Positions 43,845-53,040 of a stretch of 64,000 nt of DNA are shown in pieces. The notes beneath the pieces were generated by a model. It saw only the letters and a program-made list of their open reading frames with translations. It was not told the origin of the DNA and did not search any database. Origin of the DNA: Streptomyces taklimakanensis (GTDB lineage: Bacteria; Actinomycetota; Actinomycetes; Streptomycetales; Streptomycetaceae); contig NZ_WIXO01000001.1 of NCBI RefSeq assembly GCF_009709575.1, positions 1,798,001-1,862,000 of the forward strand. Reading direction: 5' to 3'. A program made the translations under genes and the position numbers. Within the stretch, counting starts at the first letter, position 1, and every line of letters begins with the position of its first letter.

Positions 43845-44627
43845 TCACAGCGGGGTGACGCTCAGGCCTCCGCCGCCGCCCCGTCCCCGTACGGCGATCG
43901 AACCGTAGGGGGTGCGCAGCCGCAGCCAGGAGACGGCGGCGAGCACCGTGACCACCGAGGACCCCGCGGTGCCGGAACCGACACCGGAACCGTCGCCGCC
44001 CCCGGCACCGCGGCCGGCGGGCGGCGGGGCGGGCGGGCCCTGCGGGCCGGCCGCGAGGGCGGGGCCGCGCTCCCGCAACATGCCCAGCGCCCAGGCGGCG
44101 TGCACGGCGCGCAGTGGCAGCCCGGTGCCGCCGCCCAGGGGACGGGACCAGATCTCCTCGGCGAGCGCGTCCAGTGCCTCCCGGGTGCGCCCGGTCTCGC
44201 CCAGCGCCTCGCTGCGCCGTCGGAACTCGGCGACCACGGCCGCCGCGGCGGCCCGGACCGACTCGTACGGCAGCTCGCCCACCGGGCGCCAGCCACCGCG
44301 CGGCGGCAGCAGCCCGGCCCAGGGCGGGCCGGTCACGGCGGCGGGCACGGTGACCGTCCCCGCCGACTCGTCCAGACTCTCCAGCAGCTCGCCGGCCGAG
44401 ACGGTGGCGTCCAGCGGGGCGGGCTCCGCCAACCGGGCCGTCCGCACGGCCAGCACCTCGAAGCGGGCGGGGCGGGCGAAAACGCCCAGGACACCGTCCT
44501 CGGTGGCCCGCAGCCGCACCGCGGCGTTCCTCTCCCACCGCAGCAGCCGGCCCAGGAGGGCGGCGAGCTCCGCCGCCTCCCCCGGATCGACGAGCGCCAG
44601 GTGCCGGGTCCGGTCGCCGGCGCTCAT
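43845..44627 (-). CDS. Conserved hypothetical protein downstream of a thioesterase
   Basis: A 260-residue protein with no motif that I recognise. The first ~170 residues are a mixed alpha/beta domain (RHLALVDPGEAAELAALLGRLLRW). A Gly/Pro/Ala-rich linker follows, and a short hydrophobic C-terminal strand region (SSVVTVLAAVSWLRLRTPYG). It starts within the stop of the thioesterase gene (ATGA overlap), so translation is coupled. Genes of this type are often found next to the acyl-CoA thioesterase gene in Streptomyces, but the role is unknown. Confidence 0.7.
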   Translation of the reverse strand: MSAGDRTRHLALVDPGEAAELAALLGRLLRWERNAAVRLRATEDGVLGVFARPARFEVLAVRTARLAEPAPLDATVSAGELLESLDESAGTVTVPAAVTGPPWAGLLPPRGGWRPVGELPYESVRAAAAAVVAEFRRRSEALGETGRTREALDALAEEIWSRPLGGGTGLPLRAVHAAWALGMLRERGPALAAGPQGPPAPPPAGRGAGGGDGSGVGSGTAGSSVVTVLAAVSWLRLRTPYGSIAVRGRGGGGGLSVTPL

Positions 44628-45064
44628 GCGGCGACGGCCCCCGTCGCGCTGTCGTCCAGGTACTCCTTGAGGAACGCCTTCTCCTCCTCGGTGAGCCGGC
44701 GGGGCCGCTCCCGCTCCAGGTCGTAGGGGACCACGACCGTGGAGGCCCGCACGTAGACGGTGTCGTCGTCGCCGAGACCGTCCTTGATCTCGTAGCCGAC
44801 CGTCACCGAAGCGGCCCCGATCTTCGTCACCCACAGCTCGACGACCACCGGCTCGTGCCGGTGCGTCAGCGGTCGCAGGTAGTCGATCTCGTGCCGGGCC
44901 ACCACCGAGCCGCCGGTGAAGGACTCCGACGCCGCCTGCCGCGCCAGCCGGAACATGAAGTCGATCCGCGCCTCCTCCAGGTAGCGGAGGAAGACCACGT
45001 TGTTGACGTGCCCGAAGGCGTCCATGTCCGACCAGCGCAGCGGGCAGGGGAATGTGTGGCGCAC
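44624..45064 (-). CDS. 4-hydroxybenzoyl-CoA-type acyl-CoA thioesterase
   Basis: A 146-residue hotdog-fold thioesterase. The family start RHTFPCPLRWSDMDAFGHVNN carries the conserved Asp of the 4-HBT signature, followed by VVFLRYLEEARIDFM. It should hydrolyse an acyl- or aroyl-CoA to the free acid; the natural substrate is not known. The GTG at 45064 has GAGGC a few bases upstream. It overlaps the next gene downstream (ATGA) and follows ettA by 15 bases on the same strand, so ettA-thioesterase-hypothetical may be one transcript. Confidence 0.9.
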   Translation of the reverse strand: MRHTFPCPLRWSDMDAFGHVNNVVFLRYLEEARIDFMFRLARQAASESFTGGSVVARHEIDYLRPLTHRHEPVVVELWVTKIGAASVTVGYEIKDGLGDDDTVYVRASTVVVPYDLERERPRRLTEEEKAFLKEYLDDSATGAVAA

Positions 45065-45079
45065 TTCTGCCTCGGCCCC

Positions 45080-46744
45080 TCAGCCCCGGGTGAGCTTCTT
45101 GTAGGTGGCGCGGTGCGGACGGGCCGCGTCCGGACCGAGTCGCTCGATCTTGTTCTTCTCGTACGACTCGAAGTTGCCCTCGAACCAGAACCACCTGCTC
45201 TCGCCCTCGTAGGCGAGGATGTGCGTGGCGACACGGTCCAGGAACCAGCGGTCGTGGGAGACCACCACGGCGCAGCCGGGGAACTCCAGCAGCGCGTTCT
45301 CCAGCGAGGACAGCGTCTCGACGTCGAGGTCGTTGGTCGGCTCGTCCAGCAGCAGCAGGTTGCCGCCCTGCTTGAGGGTGAGCGCCAGGTTCAGGCGGTT
45401 GCGCTCGCCGCCGGAGAGGACGCCGGCCGGCTTCTGCTGGTCCGGGCCCTTGAAGCCGAACGCGGAGACGTAGGCGCGCGAGGGCATCTCGACCTGGCCG
45501 ACGTTGATGTAGTCCAGCTCGTCGGAGACGACGGCCCACAGCGTCTTCTTCGGGTCGATGTTCTCGCGGGCCTGGTCGACGTAGGAGATCTTGACCGTCT
45601 CGCCGACCTTGATGGTGCCGGAGTCCGGCTCCTCCAGGCCCTGGATCATCTTGAACAGCGTGGTCTTGCCAGCGCCGTTGGGGCCGATGACACCGACGAT
45701 GCCGTTGCGCGGCAGCGAGAAGGACAGGTCGTCGATGAGGACCTTCTCGCCGAACGCCTTGTGCAGGTGCTCCACCTCGACCACGACGTTGCCCAGGCGC
45801 GGCCCCGGCGGGATCTGGATCTCCTCGAAGTCCAGCTTCCGGGTCTTCTCCGCCTCGGCGGCCATCTCCTCGTAGCGGGTCAGACGCGCCTTGGACTTCG
45901 CCTGACGGCCCTTGGCGTTGGAGCGGACCCACTCCAGCTCGTCCTTGAGGCGCTTGGCGCGCTTGGCGTCCTTCTGCCCCTCGACCTTCAGGCGGGCGGC
46001 CTTCTTCTCCAGGTAGGTGGAGTAGTTGCCCTCGTAGGGGTGGGCGCGGCCCCGGTCGAGCTCCAGGATCCACTCGGCCACGTTGTCCAGGAAGTAGCGG
46101 TCGTGGGTGATGGCCACGACGGTGCCGGCGTACTTGGCCAGGTGCTGCTCCAGCCACTGCACGGACTCGGCGTCCAGGTGGTTGGTGGGCTCGTCCAGCA
46201 GCAGCAGGTCGGGCTGCTCCAGCAGCAGCTTGCAGAGCGCGACGCGGCGCTTCTCACCGCCGGAGAGGTTGGTGACGGGCCAGTCGCCGGGCGGGCAGCC
46301 CAGGGCGTCCATGGCCTGCTCCAGCTGGGCGTCCAGGTCCCAGGCGTTCGCGTGGTCGAGCTGTTCCTGGAGCTTGCCCATCTCCTCCATCAGCTCGTCG
46401 GTGTACTCGGTCGCCATCTGCTCGGCGATCTCGTTGAACCGGTCGAGCTTGCCCTTGATCTCCGCGACGCCGTCCTGGACGTTCTCCAGCACGGTCTTGG
46501 ACTCGTCCAGCGGGGGCTCCTGGAGGAGGATGCCGACGCTGTAGCCGGGGGCGAGGAACGCGTCGCCGTTGGACGGCTGCTCCAGCCCGGCCATGATCTT
46601 CAGCACCGTGGACTTGCCCGCCCCGTTGGGGCCCACGACACCGATCTTGGCGCCGGGCAGGAAGCTCAGCGTGACGTCGTCGAGAATCACCTTGTCGCCG
46701 TGCGCCTTACGCGCCTTGCGCATGGTGTAGATGTACTCAGCCAA
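45080..46744 (-). CDS. ettA: Energy-dependent translational throttle protein EttA (ABC-F)
   Basis: A 554-residue ABC-F ATPase almost identical in length to E. coli EttA (555). Two ATPase domains carry GPNGAGKST (about 38-46) with LSGGEKRRVAL, and GPNGAGKTT (about 355) with LSGGERNRLNL. The P-site tRNA interaction motif region lies between them (KKAARLKVEGQKDAKR). No membrane segments are present. EttA binds the ribosomal E site and gates the start of elongation according to ATP/ADP. The TTG at 46744 is chosen because the protein then begins (M)AEYIYTMRK, the standard actinobacterial N-terminus, with GGACGG upstream. Confidence 0.95.
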   Translation of the reverse strand: MAEYIYTMRKARKAHGDKVILDDVTLSFLPGAKIGVVGPNGAGKSTVLKIMAGLEQPSNGDAFLAPGYSVGILLQEPPLDESKTVLENVQDGVAEIKGKLDRFNEIAEQMATEYTDELMEEMGKLQEQLDHANAWDLDAQLEQAMDALGCPPGDWPVTNLSGGEKRRVALCKLLLEQPDLLLLDEPTNHLDAESVQWLEQHLAKYAGTVVAITHDRYFLDNVAEWILELDRGRAHPYEGNYSTYLEKKAARLKVEGQKDAKRAKRLKDELEWVRSNAKGRQAKSKARLTRYEEMAAEAEKTRKLDFEEIQIPPGPRLGNVVVEVEHLHKAFGEKVLIDDLSFSLPRNGIVGVIGPNGAGKTTLFKMIQGLEEPDSGTIKVGETVKISYVDQARENIDPKKTLWAVVSDELDYINVGQVEMPSRAYVSAFGFKGPDQQKPAGVLSGGERNRLNLALTLKQGGNLLLLDEPTNDLDVETLSSLENALLEFPGCAVVVSHDRWFLDRVATHILAYEGESRWFWFEGNFESYEKNKIERLGPDAARPHRATYKKLTRG

Positions 46745-46905
46745 GAGAAACCGTCCGGCAATCAGGGAGTGGGCAGATGAACCCATCTTGCCGCACCCGG
46801 GGCCGGGGACGAAAACGAGTACCGGGGCGACCCGCGTCACGCCACGGGCGGTGTCGACGGCGCGGACGGTGCGCGGGGCGCCTTCGAGGGGACGGAGACG
46901 GAAGA

Positions 46906-46945
46906 GGCCACGTGCTGCCGCGTGGGGGTGCGGCAGCACGTGGCC
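46906..46945 (-). terminator. Hairpin terminator downstream of the surface-protein gene
   Basis: Perfect 16-bp inverted repeat (GGCCACGTGCTGCCGC and complement) with an 8-nt loop, between the minus-strand surface-protein gene and ettA. Confidence 0.75.
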
Positions 46946-47008
46946 GGAAGGGGTCCGGGCGGATCGGACGATCACGCCCGGACCGGTGGTGCGGTGGAAC
47001 GCGGTCGG

Positions 47009-48463
47009 TCAGTCGTCGGAACCGGCCGTGGCGGGCTTCCTCTTCCGCAGGAAGAAGACCGCGGCGCCACCCAGGACCACCAGGGCGAGGGCGACCCCCG
47101 CGATGATCGGGGTGCTGCTGTCGGAGCCGGTCTCGGCGAGGTTGCCGCCGGTGTCGGTGTCGCCGGTGTCACCGGTGCCGCCGCCGACGGTGGCCGGGCT
47201 GGGCGCGGTCGAGGGCTCGGGGGACTCCTCGCCACCGCCGGTGCCGCCGGTGGTGACCTCGCTGGCGGTCTCGCAGTCGAGAGTGCCCTCGAAGGTCTCC
47301 TCGAAGCCGTTCGGCCCGGTGATCGTGATCTTGTAGGGCTGGTCCTCCTTCACGGGCACCAGCACGGACACCGGCTTGCCGTCGGCCGGGACCTCGTGCT
47401 CCTCACCGGCGAGGGCGAAGGTGAAGGGCTCGGAGCCCTTGTTGACCACGGAGACCTCGACGCCGCCCTCGACGCACTTCTTCTCGGCCGTGACCGCCGG
47501 GGCCGGGGCCTCGGTGGCCCAGGTGGCGGTGGCGGTCGCGGTGACGCCGGACTCGCTGGAACCGGCCAGGATCTGGGTCTGGCTCGGGTACTGCCGGTCG
47601 ATGCTGGTGAAGGCGCGGCCCACCGACACCTCGGTGCTGGCCTGGAGGGACAGCGACGCGGAACCGTCCTCGGTGCCCTCGGGTACGTCGAAGAAGAGCT
47701 TATCGCCGTTCTTGGCCGTGGTGATCGGGTTGCCGTCCGCGCCGACGACCTTCACACCGGCGGTCTCGGCCTGCGCGCCGGGCGCGACGGACACGGTCTG
47801 CGCGTTGGTGTGGACGGTGATCGGACCGAGCTTCTCACCGGCCTTGCCGGAGACGGCCGGCGGGTCGAGCGTGAGCGACGCCTTGGGCTCGGCGAGGTTC
47901 TGGGCGTTCTCCTCCAGGTAGTCGGCGAGCTTCTCGGCGCTCGGGTCGACCGCCTCGACGTTCGCGCCGTCGGAGAAGCGCCAGATCGCGACCTGCGTAC
48001 CCGCAGCGGCGGTCTTCTCGGTGAGCTTGACGTCCTCGCCGACCTTCGAGGCGAGCGCCGCGAGGTCGTTCACCTGCGGGTAGGAGTTCTCCAAGATCCA
48101 GAGGATCTTGCCCGCGTTCTCATTGCTGTGCAGCGAGGACTCCGCCCAGGACGCTTCCTTGTACTTGGCGTCCTTGCGGGTCCCGGTGTGGATGTCGATG
48201 CAGTACGTCTTCAGGACGCCGCCGCCGTCGACGGCCATCTCGAAGAGGCCGGCGCCGATCTTCTTGTCCCCGTCGCGTCCGTGGATGACAGCACTGTCGA
48301 AGGTCTTCAGCCCGTCCAGGACGGCGGTCGCACCGCCCGGCTGCGGGTTGTTCTCGTCGGCGACGGCGTTCCCCGCGCCGGCTATCGCTCCTGCCGTCAG
48401 CAGGCCCGTGGCAACTGCTGCGGCGGCGAGACGGGCAGGGCCTCGTCCGCGTACAGAAATCAT
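47009..48463 (-). CDS. Sortase-anchored thioester-domain (TQXA) surface protein
   Basis: A 484-residue exported cell-wall protein. A signal peptide (about 1-35, ending AVADE) is followed by a thioester domain whose paired residues are visible: Cys88 in KTYCIDIHTG and Gln157 in AGTQVAIWRF. In Gram-positive TED adhesins these form an internal Cys-Gln thioester that attacks host or partner amines. Beta-rich stalk domains follow (about 200-400), then a Thr/Gly/Glu linker and a sorting signal, LAETG, with a membrane helix and an RKRK tail. LAXTG is the class E sortase motif of Streptomyces. The ATG at 48463 is chosen; a TTG seven codons earlier is unlikely. Confidence 0.88.
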   Translation of the reverse strand: MISVRGRGPARLAAAAVATGLLTAGAIAGAGNAVADENNPQPGGATAVLDGLKTFDSAVIHGRDGDKKIGAGLFEMAVDGGGVLKTYCIDIHTGTRKDAKYKEASWAESSLHSNENAGKILWILENSYPQVNDLAALASKVGEDVKLTEKTAAAGTQVAIWRFSDGANVEAVDPSAEKLADYLEENAQNLAEPKASLTLDPPAVSGKAGEKLGPITVHTNAQTVSVAPGAQAETAGVKVVGADGNPITTAKNGDKLFFDVPEGTEDGSASLSLQASTEVSVGRAFTSIDRQYPSQTQILAGSSESGVTATATATWATEAPAPAVTAEKKCVEGGVEVSVVNKGSEPFTFALAGEEHEVPADGKPVSVLVPVKEDQPYKITITGPNGFEETFEGTLDCETASEVTTGGTGGGEESPEPSTAPSPATVGGGTGDTGDTDTGGNLAETGSDSSTPIIAGVALALVVLGGAAVFFLRKRKPATAGSDD

Positions 48464-48875
48464 CTGTGGTCGTCCCCTCGTCAACCCCCGTGTCTCAGGG
48501 GGCGATCGTAGGGAGCGCGCGCGACGCAGTCCCCAGAAAAGTCAGATGTTACACACTCCGAGGCCGAATCGTTATCGGGGAATCCCCAGGAGTCGGACTT
48601 TAACCGGCATGCGGGTTGTTACCGGCCGGTCGTGACACGGCGTCACAGACCCGTCGACGGTTCGCTGTTGGGAAGCGTACGAGCGGCACGGAGAAAGGTC
48701 GAGGTGTCGTGGGCCGGATCACCCCAACTGACGCCGTATCAACTCCCTTGACGTCCACCGTTCCCCGTCCCGTTCGCCCTGCTGCACTCGCAACCGCTCG
48801 GCCGGTGTCGCCCACTCGCTCACGCGCGGTCGGTCCCGCCCACTCGCTCATGCGCGGTCGGTCCCGCCCACTCGC
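48464..48875. other. Intergenic region upstream of the surface-protein gene
   Basis: About 410 bases with no convincing gene. It should hold the surface-protein promoter. Its left part is relatively AT-rich for this genome (GTTACACACT, CGTTATCGGGG), and its right end is taken up by 28-bp tandem repeats. A short frame at 48600-48851 lacks a ribosome-binding site. Confidence 0.5.
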
Positions 48876-48896
48876 TCATGCGCGGTCGGTCCCGCC
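48813..48896. repeat. Three 28-bp tandem repeats spanning the dynB stop codon
   Basis: Three contiguous 28-base units, each starting CACTCGCTCAYGCGCGGTCG; copies 2 and 3 are identical and copy 1 differs by one base. The innermost copy contains the last codons and the TGA of dynB, so the outer copies are tandem duplicates of the gene end. Confidence 0.9.
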
Positions 48897-50924
48897 CGCG
48901 GCGATGACGTACTGCTCACGCACCTCGCGGTAGCGCAGCAACTCGGCGGCCACCGGCTCCAGCACCCACGCCTGCCCCCACCCCGTGGCGAGCCGCCGCA
49001 GCCCGCGCTCCCTCTCCAGTCCGTAGGCCCGCGCCGGTCCCCGTGCCGCGATCCGGCAGCTCCAGGCCAGCAGCGGCCCGGCCAGCGCGCCACCGGTCAG
49101 GAGCCCCACCGGGAGCCAGACGCCGACCCGCCCCGGTCCCCCGGCGACCAGGTCCACCAGCAGGTACGCGCCCAACGCCTGGACGACCAGCAGCAGCCAC
49201 TGGGTGCACGCGACCACCGTCCACCAGCGCGGACGCGGTGGGCGCACGCCCCCGCCTCCCGCACCGTCCTCCCCGCTCCCGCTCCCGACGATCGCCTCCT
49301 CCAACGCCTCCGGCAGTCCGGCGGCACCCCGCCAGGCCGCGTCCCGCACCGACTTCGCCCACGGTTGCGGCAGCCCGGCCGACGCCTCCTCCGCCAGCGT
49401 GCGCACCGCCTGCGCCAGGACGGGGCGGGCCACCGCGGGTGCGCTCCCGCCCCCGTCCCCGAACCCCTCCCCGGCCACGCCCCGCACGGGCGGGGACGGC
49501 ACGGGCGGGGACGGCACGGGCGCCGCGGCCGTCTCGCCGCGTCCGCGCCGGGTCTCGTACCAGCGCAGCAGCCGGGCCCAGGGGGTGCCGCAGGCGTGCT
49601 CGGCGTGCCGCAGCCAGAGGCGTTCGGCGGTCTGCCCGGCCGCCGTCGCGCCCACCGCCGAGGCCAACCGGTCCTCGAAGTCCTCGCGGGCCCGCTCGGT
49701 CAGCCCGACCGGGCCGTAGGGGGTGTCGACCATGTAGACGGGGCGGAGTCGGGCGACGGCGCCGTCCACGTCGGCGGCCAGCCGGAGCTCCGCCGCCCGC
49801 CGCCCCGAGACCAGCTCGCCCAGCGACTGCCGCAGTTCCTCCACGCCCTCGCCGGTGAGGGCCGAGAGCGCCAGGACGGTGGCACCGGGCTCGCCGTGCT
49901 CCCCCAGGGCCATGCCGTCCTCGTCCAGCAGCCGCCGCAGGTCGTCCATGACGGTGTCGACGGCGTCCGCGGGCAGCCGGTCGGTCTGGTTGAGCACCAC
50001 GAACGTCACCTCGGCGTGGCCGGCCAGCGGTCGCAGGTAGCGCTCGTGCAGCGCGGCGTCCGCGTACTTCTCCGGATCGGTCACCCAGACCACCGCGTCC
50101 ACCAGCCTCAGCATCCGGTCGACCTGTTCGCGGTGGCCGGGGGCCGCGGAGTCGTGGTCGGGCAGGTCGATGAGGACGAGGCCGCGCAGGGCGGCATCGC
50201 GGGGCTGCACCCGGCGCCGGGCCCGGGGCGGCACGCCGAGCCGTTCCAGCAACCCGTCGGCGCCGCCGTCCCACTCGCCCTCCCAGACGCAGGCGACGGG
50301 CACGGCGGTGGTGGGGCGGCGCAGCCCGGTCGCGGAGAACCGGACCCCGGCGAGCGTGTTGAACAGCATCGACTTTCCGCTGCCGGTGGCTCCGGCGACG
50401 GCGACGGTGGTGTACGTCCGCGGCAGCCGGCCGCGCGCGCCCGCCTCGTCCAGGACGCGTCCCGCCTCCTCCAGCACCTCGCCGTCCAGCCGGGTGCGGG
50501 AGAGACCGACCAGCTCCCGCAGCGCGCGCAGCCTCCCGCGCAACGGTTCCGCCTCCCCCACGGCGGACATCGGCACGGCGCCGAAGCGCGCCTCCAGGCG
50601 CCGGTCGCCCTCCCGGCCGGTCCGGCGGCGCCCCTGACGGGCGTCCTCCCAACGGGTGCCGGCGAACGGTTCCGGGGGGAACGGCTCCCACCCGGCGTCC
50701 CCACGGCTCCGGTCGGGCCCGCCGAACGCGCGGCCGTCCCGGGAGGCGTCCGGGTGGGCCCTGCGGGCGATCAGGCCGTCGTCCCAGGCCCCGCCGCCCT
50801 CCGACGCCGTGTTCGTGCTCTCGGCGTTCGTGCTCTCGGCCACCTCCTCGACCGTTCCCGCGCTCGTTCCCGCTTCCGTGTCCGTCCCCGTGTCCGTGCG
50901 GACGTCCGGCGTCACCTCGGTCAC
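48876..50924 (-). CDS. dynB: Dynamin-like GTPase DynB (membrane-spanning)
   Basis: A 682-residue YfjP-type GTPase with a disordered acidic N-terminus (1-130). A G domain follows with P-loop [11 protein letters not shown], switch and G3 [14 protein letters not shown], and G4 [10 protein letters not shown]. Two adjacent membrane helices lie near residues 570-635 ([20 protein letters not shown]). The architecture and the tight pairing with a second GTPase match the Streptomyces DynA/DynB dynamins that stabilise FtsZ rings during sporulation septation. GTG at 50924 overlaps the stop of the upstream gene and has GGAGGAAGAGGAG just before it. The longer frame upstream is not credible. Confidence 0.88.
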   Translation of the reverse strand: MTEVTPDVRTDTGTDTEAGTSAGTVEEVAESTNAESTNTASEGGGAWDDGLIARRAHPDASRDGRAFGGPDRSRGDAGWEPFPPEPFAGTRWEDARQGRRRTGREGDRRLEARFGAVPMSAVGEAEPLRGRLRALRELVGLSRTRLDGEVLEEAGRVLDEAGARGRLPRTYTTVAVAGATGSGKSMLFNTLAGVRFSATGLRRPTTAVPVACVWEGEWDGGADGLLERLGVPPRARRRVQPRDAALRGLVLIDLPDHDSAAPGHREQVDRMLRLVDAVVWVTDPEKYADAALHERYLRPLAGHAEVTFVVLNQTDRLPADAVDTVMDDLRRLLDEDGMALGEHGEPGATVLALSALTGEGVEELRQSLGELVSGRRAAELRLAADVDGAVARLRPVYMVDTPYGPVGLTERAREDFEDRLASAVGATAAGQTAERLWLRHAEHACGTPWARLLRWYETRRGRGETAAAPVPSPPVPSPPVRGVAGEGFGDGGGSAPAVARPVLAQAVRTLAEEASAGLPQPWAKSVRDAAWRGAAGLPEALEEAIVGSGSGEDGAGGGGVRPPRPRWWTVVACTQWLLLVVQALGAYLLVDLVAGGPGRVGVWLPVGLLTGGALAGPLLAWSCRIAARGPARAYGLERERGLRRLATGWGQAWVLEPVAAELLRYREVREQYVIAAGGTDRA

Positions 50925-52555
50925 CTCCTCTTCCTCCTCCACAGCACCGACAGGGCCGCGATCAGGGCCACCTGCTGGCCGGGGGTGGCGTCGAGATCCT
51001 TCAGGGGCGCCAGCCGGTAGGCGCGCTCCCCCCGCAGCACCCGGTCCAGGCACTCCTCCAACAACCCGTCGCCCTGGTCGCGCAGCCGTCCGGCGACGCC
51101 CGCGCCCAGCGCGACGGCCAGCGCGTCGCCCGCGCCCCGGGCGCGGCGTCCGCCCAGGGCGGCGGCGGCGAGCAGGGCCGCCACCTCCTCCGCCGACAAC
51201 GGGCAGCCGTCGGCGGTCCGCGACTCCTCCTCCGCCAGCTCCTCCAGGCAGCGCCGCCAGCGCCGCACCTGGATGTCGACGCGTTCCGCCGCCAGTTCGT
51301 CGGCGCGCCCGCACTCCGGCGCCCCGGGTTCACGGCGCCAGGCCTCGGCGGCCCGCTCGTCGGCGTCGCCGACGGCACCGCGCAACAGCGCCGACAGGCC
51401 GTCGCAGAAGGCGTCCAGGAGCTCGTCGCCACCGCTGTCCTGCGGGAAGCCCCGCCAGCGGGCCAGGGCGTCGCCGGCCAGCAGCTCCCCGTCGGCGAGC
51501 TGCCGCCGCACCCGTTCGCCGACCGCGTCGTAGGCGTCCTCGATGTGCCGCATCAACCGCAGCGCGGCGGCGTGCTGGGCCGCCGCGGCGGCCGCCAGCT
51601 CGGGGACGCGGGAGCGCAGCGAGGCCAGTACCCCGGACGCGGTCCGGTCGGCGGCGACCACGCGGACGGCGGGGTCCCGGGCCTGGTGGAGCAGCCACTC
51701 GCGCAGCTCGGCGACGGCCGTGGCGGGCAGCAGTCCACAGCCGCCGCGGGTGGACTCGGGCAGCTCGGGGACGGTGAAGCACGGCACGTCACCGAGTCCG
51801 GCACGTTCCAGCAGGGCGGTGTAGTGCCGGGAGACCTCGGCCGCCACCTGGTGGGGCACCCGGTCCAGCACGGTGGCCAGGGTCACGTCGTACTCACGGG
51901 CGGCGCGCAGCAGGTGCCAGGGGACGGCGTCGGCGTACCGGGAGGCGCTGGTGACCAACACCCACACGTCGGCGGCGCAGAACAGCTCGGCGGCCAGCTC
52001 TCGGTTGGCGGTCACCAGGGAGTCGATGTCGGGCGAGTCCAGGAGGGCCACCCCGGTGGGCACGGATTCGGCGGTCTCCACGGCGAGCGCGGGCGGGACG
52101 TCCGCCTCCTCGGTCGAGGGGTCGTCGTCGGCGACGGCGGTCGGCTCCTCCCCGTCCGCGGGACGGTCGTCGCGGCGGGGCGTCCACACCCGCCTCAGTC
52201 GGGGCAGGATCCGGGGGCCGGCGAACCAGTGCTGGTCGGTGGGGTGGCAGACGAGCACGGGGGTGCGGGTGGTGGGGCGCAGCACCCCCGCGTCGCTGAT
52301 CCGCCGTCCGACGATCGAGTTGACCAGGGTGGACTTGCCGGCGCCGGTGGACCCCCCGACCACGACGAGCAGCGGCGCCTCGGGGGCGCGCAGCCGGGGC
52401 ACCAGGTAGTCGTCGAGCTGGGCGAGCAGCTCGTTGCGACAGCGCCGGGCGCGCTCGGCCCCGGGGAGCGGCAACGGAAAGCGGGCTGCGGCGACGCGGT
52501 CACGCAGCGTGTTGAGCGCGTCGAGCAGTTCGGTCCTAGCTTCCAAGATCGCCAC
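50921..52555 (-). CDS. dynA: Dynamin-like GTPase DynA
   Basis: A 544-residue GTPase paired with the downstream DynB. The P-loop is [13 protein letters not shown] (about 67-76), with [10 protein letters not shown] as switch I and [10 protein letters not shown] as G3. A canonical NKxD is not clear; ATVLDRVP may stand in. The rest is helical, with a short hydrophobic C-terminal segment ([17 protein letters not shown]) that could bind membrane. In Streptomyces DynA and DynB act together at sporulation septa. The GTG at 52555 has no good ribosome-binding site, so an unusual start or near-leaderless mRNA is possible; the AT-rich TAATTT about 20 bases upstream may be the -10. Confidence 0.86.
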   Translation of the reverse strand: MAILEARTELLDALNTLRDRVAAARFPLPLPGAERARRCRNELLAQLDDYLVPRLRAPEAPLLVVVGGSTGAGKSTLVNSIVGRRISDAGVLRPTTRTPVLVCHPTDQHWFAGPRILPRLRRVWTPRRDDRPADGEEPTAVADDDPSTEEADVPPALAVETAESVPTGVALLDSPDIDSLVTANRELAAELFCAADVWVLVTSASRYADAVPWHLLRAAREYDVTLATVLDRVPHQVAAEVSRHYTALLERAGLGDVPCFTVPELPESTRGGCGLLPATAVAELREWLLHQARDPAVRVVAADRTASGVLASLRSRVPELAAAAAAQHAAALRLMRHIEDAYDAVGERVRRQLADGELLAGDALARWRGFPQDSGGDELLDAFCDGLSALLRGAVGDADERAAEAWRREPGAPECGRADELAAERVDIQVRRWRRCLEELAEEESRTADGCPLSAEEVAALLAAAALGGRRARGAGDALAVALGAGVAGRLRDQGDGLLEECLDRVLRGERAYRLAPLKDLDATPGQQVALIAALSVLWRRKRR

Positions 52556-52856
52556 ATGTGAAGAATGCCCAAATTAGAGCGTTTTTTGAAGCGCATTCGG
52601 CCTAGAACGAGGTGTTTTGACCCCTGTGGCTCGCGTAACGGTGAGGCTGAACGGCATAACGACTGCACAACACCCCTGCGCCGGAGCGCGCAAACCGATG
52701 CATGATTCGTACTCGCCTGCGATTATCGGACCGCTTCACTGAACCTCCACAGGGTGTCGCGGACGTGAAGCAACGGGGAGGAACCGTCCGGGCCCCTATC
52801 CTTGTCGCGGCAAGGTTCCCGGGGGGCGCCCCACCGTCCGTCCGTGACCGCTTTCG
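52556..52856. other. Intergenic region dynA / tRNA-Arg
   Basis: About 300 bases, AT-richer than average near dynA (TAATTT and a T-run at 52581-52587). It should contain the dynA promoter and the tRNA promoter. No further gene was seen. Confidence 0.6.
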
Positions 52857-52929
52857 GCCCCCGTAGCTCAGTGGATAGAGCAGGCGCCTTCTAAGCGCTT
52901 GGCCGCAGGTTCGAGTCCTGCCGGGGGCG
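52857..52929 (+). tRNA. tRNA-Arg (anticodon TCT)
   Basis: A 73-nt cloverleaf: 7-bp acceptor stem GCCCCCG/CGGGGGC, D arm with AGTGGATA loop, anticodon stem GGCGC/GCGCT with loop CTTCTAA (anticodon TCT, reads AGA), a 5-base variable region, and T arm GCAGG-TTCGAGT-CCTGC. The discriminator base is G. CCA is not encoded. AGA is a rare codon in this genome. No integrase or duplicated 3' end is visible beside it. Confidence 0.96.
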
Positions 52930-52972
52930 CCGCCGGCCCAGTGCCGCGCCCATCGCCGAGGAGCGCCCAAGG

Positions 52973-53020
52973 GCGGAGCCCGGCCGGGCCTCCGTGTGGA
53001 AGGAACCGGCCGGGCTCCGC
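52973..53020. terminator. Hairpin between tRNA-Arg and the LuxR-type gene
   Basis: Perfect 15-bp inverted repeat (GCGGAGCCCGGCCGG and complement) with an 18-nt loop. It can end the tRNA transcript and the convergent regulator transcript. Confidence 0.65.
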
Positions 53021-53040
53021 GACGGTGCCCGCGGGCCCGG

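Noticed and set aside
48813..48896. Three regularly spaced 28-bp repeats resembling CRISPR repeats in length
   Set aside because: The units are directly contiguous with no spacers, and one lies in the coding end of dynB. No cas gene is present.
52857..52929. tRNA-Arg as a possible integration (att) site
   Set aside because: No integrase gene, no direct repeat of the tRNA 3' end and no mobile cargo within the window.
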